64,000 bases of DNA from contig NW_006920428.1 in NCBI RefSeq assembly GCF_000344685.1, positions 367,041 through 431,040 on the forward strand, written 5' to 3'. Numbering within the stretch: position 1 is the stretch's first letter; each line of letters begins with the position of its first letter. The notes beneath the pieces are model-generated. The model ran no database searches, was not told the DNA's origin, and saw only the letters and a list, made by a program, of their open reading frames with translations. Positions 57,903-64,000 of this stretch are shown piece after piece. This DNA is from Gloeophyllum trabeum ATCC 11539 (lineage: Eukaryota; Basidiomycota; Agaricomycetes; Gloeophyllales; Gloeophyllaceae). The translations under genes and the position numbers were made by a program.

Positions 57903-58136
57903 CTGTATGATTTCGATCTATTCGGCAGTCACACGTCACAGGGGTACCTGCCGAAGACGAAATCTGGCATTTGTCACTGGTCACAAGGCCTCTGGGATCG
58001 TGGGACTTACCGTATATGGTATCAGAAGCTGGCCTGCGGCGCCACTTTGCACCATATATAGTAAGATGCCGAAATGACGAATTGGTCAGATGAGTCACAC
58101 GTCACACCGCCTGCCGAATAGATCGAAATGGTACAG
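57903..58136. mobile_element. 234 bp MITE with TA target duplication
   Basis: The terminal inverted repeats are CTGTATGATTTCGATCTATT continuing to CGGCAG (left, to 57928), and the reverse complement of 58111-58136. They match at all but two of 26 positions. Both ends are flanked by TA (57901-57902 and 58137-58138). The interior is short and non-coding. A TA target and CTGTA ends fit a non-autonomous Tc1/mariner-type element. Confidence 0.8.
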
Positions 58137-58413
58137 TAGTCTATGCATGGACCGGAGTCTAGCTGCGCGAGATAAATTCAAGTGGTGTGCCACTGGAGCC
58201 AAACATGGCACGCCGGAACTTGCCCGTTGGTCGAAAAGTGCGACGTATTGCGGGTTTGGCATAACCCCTCTCAAAGGAGCGGCATTTATCCCCAATTCCA
58301 AGACGTTGTTGCATTCGGAGGATTTGTGCGCAAGCGGGCGACGTATCACCCTGCTTCTACCTACAATTCTTCTCCACCGAGCCGTATATCTTCGTTCATC
58401 CCGTCCGCCCATC

Positions 58414-61400
58414 TCATCGTCTCGCAGATCCGCCAATTCTATCGTCCTCCATGTCCATGACACTGTCCGCACTCTCGTACGTACTAAGCCTCCGAGATCG
58501 CTTACCAGCGTGCATCGCTTGCAACGTTGGTCTGCGAAGTTCCGCGGGATTCGCTAACTCAGATACTGGTGTACCCGGGATAGACGGAGTTACAGGCTTG
58601 GACTGGGAGGGCGTTGGCGCCTGCGAGTCATTCTGCGCTCCTGAGGGCGCTTGTTTGCGAGGTGAATGCTCGAGATCCTTGTCGGGTATCTGGGGATAGA
58701 AACCAAGATACATAAACAGCATTCATTAGAGAGAGGAGGAAGTCACGGGGTGCAACAGACTTACGGGCAGACGTGCGATGTAGGCCAATAGAGTAGAACA
58801 TGCCGCCGTTATAAATACTGCCCTTAACCCTACAGCGTACGAATCCCTAGCTTTACGCTGCAAGTCCGGAGGTAGTTCGGCCACGAAACGTGCCGAGTGT
58901 CGAATATTCTTGATCAACTGCGCACGACGTGCATGAGAGAGTAGAGGAGTAGAGGGTGGAGACGGTACGCACTTCGTCAGCATCGGGGGTATCGATGCGC
59001 CTGCGAAGTTCGCGGTCGAGAGATGACTGGAAGATCGCCGAGGATATGGCTACGCCGCCCACTTGGCCTTGTAGTATGGTTTATGTTTCGTCGTAGCGAA
59101 GACAGTGAAGACGGCATACCTACACCTCGGAAAAGCTGCCCGAATCCAGTGCCGACGGCCATAGCATCGCCTGGAAAGCATGATTCATACTTCAATACTT
59201 TTGGGGCTGCATTACGTGTGCGTACTTACGAGGAAGGTGTGCGAGCAGAGCGACTGGATCATCCGACGTCAGCCACGAGATGGATGCCACCTCAAGAATA
59301 ATGACTTACTCAACATCGTTTGTAGCACAACCGAATTCCCGAAACCCAGAGGCACCTAGAGTAAGACGTGAGCGGAGTAGGGCGCGGGGTACTGTGGACA
59401 CACTTACAATCCCAATCCACTGATGCACGGGGTTGGAGTCCTCTCGCATGGTGCTGACAAGCACTGCTCCAATGAAGGGGCAGATCCCGAATATCAGGTT
59501 AATCATCTTGTACTTCCCCGTCTTGTGCATCATCCAGCTAGAGTAACAAATAATATTTAGGCTCTAGACAGTGGGAGGTAAAATGGGAGCGTACCCCGCA
59601 AACAGTGACCCCACCGATACAGCCATGCTGTTCGGCAGAACGTGCAACCCTAACTCAGTTGCAATAGAGCCGCTTGCCGTTACGAAGGATGACAAACTTA
59701 CCGGCTACTGAAGCACTCGTCAGGAGCACCGTCTGGAACCACATCGGGTAGAAGTATTGGATGGCAAAGTTACAGTTCGCCACCAGAAAATTGCTGATCC
59801 CCACGAGAACCGGTACCTTCTGCTTCAGCAGGAAGGGTGCAAGCACGGGCTCGGGGGCGAAGTACAGCTCGATAACGACGAACGCGACGGCGAAGACGAC
59901 GGAGAGTGCTAGCGACGTGATAACCAGCGGATCGCTCCACTAAGCACGGGTCAGTGGCCACCCCACCAGATTATCTGCGGCTCGAACGTACTGGTTGCTC
60001 GCCATTGTACCGCAGACTTAGAAAAACTAAACAAGAACCCACCTACCGAGCGACGTCATATTAGTAGATGCGGATAATCGCAAAACTGGACGCCAGCCCA
60101 CCGCTCCAAGCAATGTCAAGCTTCCACCGTAGTCGATCCGCTTCAACACATCTATCTTCCGTTTGATCTTCCCCTGTTGAACTGTGAACCCCACAGGAGC
60201 CTCCGGGTCAAGAGAAGCACTTACCGGGGTCACGTAGTGCAGATGCCACGACGTGAAGAGGAACGAAAACAGAAATAGGGGCATTTGGAGCAGGAATGCC
60301 CATCTCCATCCCAGCCTAGAGGGCGATGTGAAGTACATAATCGAGCGCTCTCCGCTCCAACTCACCAGTCACTGATGAGCCCGCCAATAGGACCACCGAG
60401 CCCCATACCCAACTAACAGACGTTGAGCGGCCGGGATGATTCAAGCTGAGAGGGCACTTACACTGTTGAAGACACTGGCAATGCCTTGCGCCAGACCTCG
60501 AGACTGAGAGCTCCTTAGCGACGGTCGCCAGATGAGATCTGAGTCAACTTACACGTATACTATACATGTCGCTAGTTATGATGCTATGATACGACTCCTT
60601 AGACGTGGTTGAAGGAGACCCATTCGAGTGGAGGCTTACGTAGACGTCGTAAACGCGCCACCGCCCCCCATGCCTCCCAGCTATCCAACGCAATATGAAT
60701 CAGTAAACGATTTCGGGTCGGCTTCCATCATGAATGATACCCACAAATCTAGCCACTATAAGCATCTCCATGTTGCCCGACAGACCACATGCTAATGTCC
60801 CCAGTCCAGCGAGGGCCACAGCCAACTGGTTAGCCCCTCTTCGCCCCATCACGTTACAAAGGCGACCGTAGAGGGGCGTAAACGTGCAAGTGGCAAGCAG
60901 ATATCTATATGACGAGATGATAAGTGTTGTACGGGTCTCGGCGTTCGTACTGTTAGACTGACGAAGTGCCAAGCCAGCTAGCTTGATGAGATCTCTGAAA
61001 TTCCGAAGAGATAGTCGGGAGCACTAGTCGCATAATTAGATCAGCTTAGAGGGCCAGTGCTGTAGATTAGCTCACGGGTCGCGACCAGAGTGGCTTTACA
61101 CCGTGGCTTTGTCACAAGGCGCTATATAACCATTACAGAACCTGCGCACGCACTATTCATACTCTTTCATCGAAAGAGATATATACACGAGTGTGACAAC
61201 CGTACAATTGAGCAAACCGGAAGTGAAACTAATGAAAGGAGACGCACTGAGAGGAACGTAGCGATCCATATGCCCGCCAGTATGCCATACCGTGTTGTAC
61301 GCGATATCTCTAGAGGCCCTAGATGCTTGGGAGACGACCCCAACTCCTCAGTGGGCGGCGGAGCCGTAGCACTGCCAGGTAAAGTCTGTTGCAGCTGGGC

Positions 61401-61439
61401 ATTCTGGATCAGAGGATCGCGTTCGGTAGGCTCTGACAT
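58414..61439 (-). CDS. MFS transporter, DHA2 type (14 helices, Vba/Fnx-like)
   Basis: Proton-driven antiporter of the DHA2 group, which includes vacuolar basic-amino-acid and multidrug transporters; the substrate is not determined. It has many short exons. The first starts at 61439 (MSEPTERDPLIQNAQLQQ, then TRYGILAGIWIATFLS). Later exons give LLPTISSEFQRSHQASWLGT, motif A LYGRLCNVMGRRGANQLAVA, GGMGGGGAFTTST, RGLAQGIASVFNS and LGWRWAFLLQMPLFLFSFLF. They continue with RIDYGGSLTLLGAV, APFLLKQKVPVLVGISNFLV, YFYPMWFQTVLLTSASVAG, LVSTMREDSNPVHQWIGI, AVGTGFGQLFRGVG and GGVAISSAIFQSSLDRELRR. The cytoplasmic tail of ~90 residues is Ser/Pro rich. The tiny exon joining helix 1 to TLVATL near 61100 is not resolved; otherwise the frames connect. 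Confidence 0.88.
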
Positions 61440-61721
61440 CTGGCTGTTCTTCGACTCGCACGTTCAGTGTTTACTCCCCGCAGCACCTCCAAAGAATCAA
61501 GAATCGCAATTGTACTGTAAATTCACTTCGCCTTTGCCAAAACAGAAGGCGTTGTCCAGGGAGCAAAATGAAAACGGGGTATACAGGCAGTTGCAGAATT
61601 GGTGGCTGCAGCAGTCGTGACAAACATATTCCGGCAAACGCCGTAACTTGACGTCGCATGATCATGTAAACTTCGGTGCTGCCACCGTCTTCGGGCATGC
61701 GTGCTTGTGGCTTTGCATATC

Positions 61722-62286
61722 ATGACGAAGAGGTCAGCTGAAACAGGAGGCAAGCGTGGAAAGCAAGCCAAGAAGTTTGTCGAACAGCAGGTGAGCGGAT
61801 CAACCACCGCCCGAAAACTACTGCCGACCGTCGTTCAATTCGTGGGTGTAAGAACACTGCTATTGAGCTAGCGTTATCTGTCGCCAGTGTGCAAGAGAGC
61901 AAAGCTCAAGAGAAAGTAGAGAAACGACGGCAGAGTTTGGTACGCTTCACCCAACCTCAACTCGCCTACGCGTACTCATTCACCTCAAGTCAGCGGCGAA
62001 ATCGAAAGAGGATCACAAAAAGAACTCTAGTAAATCGAGTAGTAAAGACAAGCTAGTACGTATGGTTTTCTCGAGACATCTGTCGCGCTGACAGGGCTTG
62101 GTATAGAAGGAGAAAAAAGCTGTAATCGCCGCTCAGAAGGCACAGTCGAAAAAGCAGAAGGCCAAGGCTCGCAAGGAAACGAAAGGGCATGGCGCAGGAG
62201 GTCACGGCGGTATGGAGAAGGGGATGGATGTCACAACGCGTCAGAAGGATACGCTTCCGGTCAGGAAACGAGTTTCTTTTGCTTGA
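61722..62286 (+). CDS. small Lys-rich protein, Loc1-like
   Basis: Four exons (61722-61790, 61853-61939, 61990-62055, 62107-62286) give 133 residues in a consistent phase. The exons are too short to stand out as open frames. The product begins MTKRSAETGGKRGKQAKKFV, continues NTAIELALSVASVQESKAQE, KVEKRRQSL and KEKKAVIAAQKAQSKKQKAK, and ends LPVRKRVSFA. High Lys content, an alpha-helical centre and a terminal (K/R)(R/K)VSFA are features of Loc1, the nucleolar RNA-binding protein of yeast needed for 60S ribosome assembly and ASH1 mRNA localisation. I infer a Loc1-like role with moderate confidence; the alternative is another small nucleolar basic protein. It lies divergently from the DHA2 gene and converges with the BTB gene. 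Confidence 0.72.
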
Positions 62287-62499
62287 TACGCTCTATCCGG
62301 GTATCTGCACTGTGATGTTTCTTTCGTCAGATGCACTGCTTCTGGAAGTAGTCACACGGTATCTGGTATGGGACTCGGATGGGAACATCGCAGGTCCTGC
62401 AATGCCTGTGCCCCCTTTTGATTGCGAGTGCGGTTTGTATCAGTTTGACTTCGGACAGACAAGAATCAAAGCAGCTCACCATCTGAGGCGTACCGTGCG

Positions 62500-63572
62500 T
62501 TACTTCCTCACCAACCTCCAGCAGTCTTCTTTCATTGCCTGATGTTGCGCTTGGAGGGCCGACTTGCACTCCTGACAGAGCGAGTTATCTTGCAACATTT
62601 GAGCTAATACTTCTGCGAACAGACTCAGTGGGTCGTATAATTGGGGGAAGTTCTTCAACTTTTCTGTGTGAAGGTCAACTCTCGCGGCGAGAGTTGGAAT
62701 TGAAGGGGAATCCACGCAAGCGAAATATCCTGCGTGCGTATAGTTCAGGGCACGCTTCGAGCAACTCGGGCTCTTCGGCTTGCACACTCGAACCTTCGCT
62801 TTGGAGAGGATCTGTAGGCGCTCCCGCTGCTCCATGACGACCTGCATGATCTCCCACGACAATTGTTCTACCGTCCCGTCGGAGTGTGTGAAGCCTCTGA
62901 ATAGGTCGGCGATGGGAAGCTGGCAGCATTCATAGAGCGCAAGGTGGTAGACATCCAAGCGAAGCTGCAGAGCCATCATCACCACAGGAATAATGATACC
63001 GGGACTATCCGTCAGAAGTTTCTGCCTTGTAGGCCGAGTGCGCTCCCACTCAGCAAGACTGGTTTTGGGGAAGTGAGATGACAATTCTTTCCGTGCTTCT
63101 TCTTTCAAGTCGTCTATGCAGTACTTGTCCGCGAGGCGCAAGATTCCAAGGAGAGTGGTCATCGGTGTAGCCTCCGTAGACTTAAAGAATCTGAGGAGCT
63201 CAGCGTTCAGCCCGAGAAACACTCGCCCAATACTTACCTCCTCTCGTACAGCGCTAAGAACAGGCTTTCAAGGTCCTCTGGCTGATCCGCCAACCTCACA
63301 ATAGGACAGCCTGCTATTTTTTCCGCGTCGGCAGGCTGGTTCAAAGACAGCATGTCCTTGAATATCGGAGAGTGTCGTGCCAGGAGCCCGCCATAGATTC
63401 TGAAAGCAATGTTCTTCGAAACAACCACGACATTGCCATCAGGGTACCATAATTCTGAGTGGCGTCGTAGCTGAGATGTCTCCCCATGGCTTGTGTTCCC
63501 GCCGTTTTGGTTTGCCTCCGTACGGGGGCGCTTGCGAGCAGCGTTGTCGCCGTTGGATGACGAGGCGTCCAT
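62500..63572 (-). CDS. BTB/POZ domain protein, 341 aa
   Basis: Two exons, 63572-63238 and 63190-62500, joined in phase. A disordered, basic N-terminus (ARKRPRTEANQNGG) is followed by the BTB fold: SELWYPDGNVVVVSKNIAFR, YGGLLARHSPIFKDMLSL, EDLESLFLALYERRFF and TLLGILRLADKYCIDDLKEE. This belongs to the large basidiomycete BTB group with a short C-terminal helical region (LQLRLDVYHLALYECCQLPI, ERLQILSKAKVRVCKP) and no kelch or BACK repeats. Such proteins usually dimerise and may act as adaptors for cullin-3 ubiquitin ligases; that role is not shown by the sequence. The minus strand TTTATAG near 63655 may be its TATA box. Confidence 0.87.
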
Positions 63573-63703
63573 CTTTCGTTACCGGTCGAGGGGCAGCGAA
63601 TGCGGAAGAAAGGGGCGGATAAAGGGGTCGACTGTGGCCCATCAAATAGCTACTATAAATGGGGTGTGGCCGCCCCAAGGGGACCCTAGCCTAGGGTTGC
63701 CAC

Positions 63704-63726
63704 GCGGTTGCCGAGGTGGCAACCGC
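63704..63726. repeat. palindrome GCGGTTGCC-GAGGT-GGCAACCGC
   Basis: Perfect 9+9 inverted repeat with a 5-base spacer, ~130 bases upstream of the BTB gene start. A CCCTAGCCTAGGG palindrome lies just beside it (63684-63696). It could be a binding site for a dimeric regulator or a transcript hairpin. Confidence 0.6.
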
Positions 63727-64000
63727 ACGTCAGGCTCACCCAGACGTCCTCTGTCCATGTTCCGGTCGTGTTTTCAATCTTTCCAAGCGAATGCAGCCCA
63801 TGACTGAGTTTCCTGTGTATAGGCTTCTCCTCCCTCCAGCGGAAGATTGCTACTTACCTCTACGTTGAGGGGATGTGTGATGTGTCCTCCGCGATGAGTC
63901 TTATATTATATACACTTCAGTCGAGAAAAAAGTGTGTGATACGATTAATAATTTAATGATGATAGTGCGTAATACATATCAGAACAATGGTGCGGTCACA
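63727..64000. other. window end, no gene recognised
   Basis: AT-rich towards the end (TATATTATATACAC near 63905). No coding signal. Confidence 0.35.

Overview
The window is fungal nuclear DNA. Genes are broken by many short (45-80 nt) GT-AG introns, UTRs are compact, and the gene content is that of a filamentous basidiomycete (Agaricomycetes). The evidence is repeated fungal-type protein kinases of the FunK1 class, a basidiomycete-style Rad7 with a zinc-knuckle-like N-terminus, LINE-type RNase H relics, a PL4 rhamnogalacturonan lyase and a GH3 beta-glucosidase. A wood- or litter-decaying species, perhaps of the Polyporales, is likely but is inference. No rRNA, convincing tRNA, CRISPR or bacterial feature was seen. 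Most gene models below were rebuilt by hand by joining exons at splice sites and checking frame.

Layout. 1-7.4 kb: 5' part of a GH3 beta-glucosidase (-), Mediator subunit MED31 (-), a decayed stretch with a LINE RNase H relic, and a disordered protein of unknown function. 7.5-13.9 kb: two FunK1 kinases (+). 15-19.2 kb: a zinc alcohol dehydrogenase and the nucleotide-excision-repair protein RAD7. 19.4-23.7 kb: the first member (A) of an unnamed three-member protein family, a small unknown protein and a second retroelement relic. 23.9-27.1 kb: a third FunK1 kinase inside a 3.15 kb direct duplication of the 7.5-10.6 kb segment. 27-33 kb: an inverted-repeat element, the PL4 lyase and an Rds1-like ferritin-fold protein with no visible start. 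34-38.5 kb: members B and C of the unnamed family. 38.9-43.3 kb: a fourth FunK1 kinase (-), head to head with a FunK1 pseudogene. 43.9-53 kb: a DHA1 MFS transporter, a large Ser/Pro-rich protein, a C2-domain protein and a small conserved fungal protein. 54-56.4 kb: a fifth FunK1 kinase. 57.6-58.1 kb: a hairpin, a tandem repeat and a 234 bp MITE. 58.4-63.6 kb: a DHA2 MFS transporter, a small Lys-rich Loc1-like protein and a BTB/POZ protein.

The outstanding pattern is the FunK1 set: five genes with full kinase motifs plus one relic in 36 kb. All five genes carry the same compact promoter, with a ~55 bp element, a TATATAAG box and a start region at fixed spacing. They look like a co-regulated set that moved with their promoters. 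Two have damaged N-termini (a lost ATG plus frameshift, and a nonsense codon). Both still offer a start at a Met conserved in all five copies.

The second pattern is the A/B/C family on the minus strand. Its members share a C-terminal module ending in ELFEGYFS...FWAVR that matches no family I can name; B and C also share a core promoter. The remaining genes are ordinary housekeeping, transport and plant-polysaccharide-degradation functions without an obvious common pathway.
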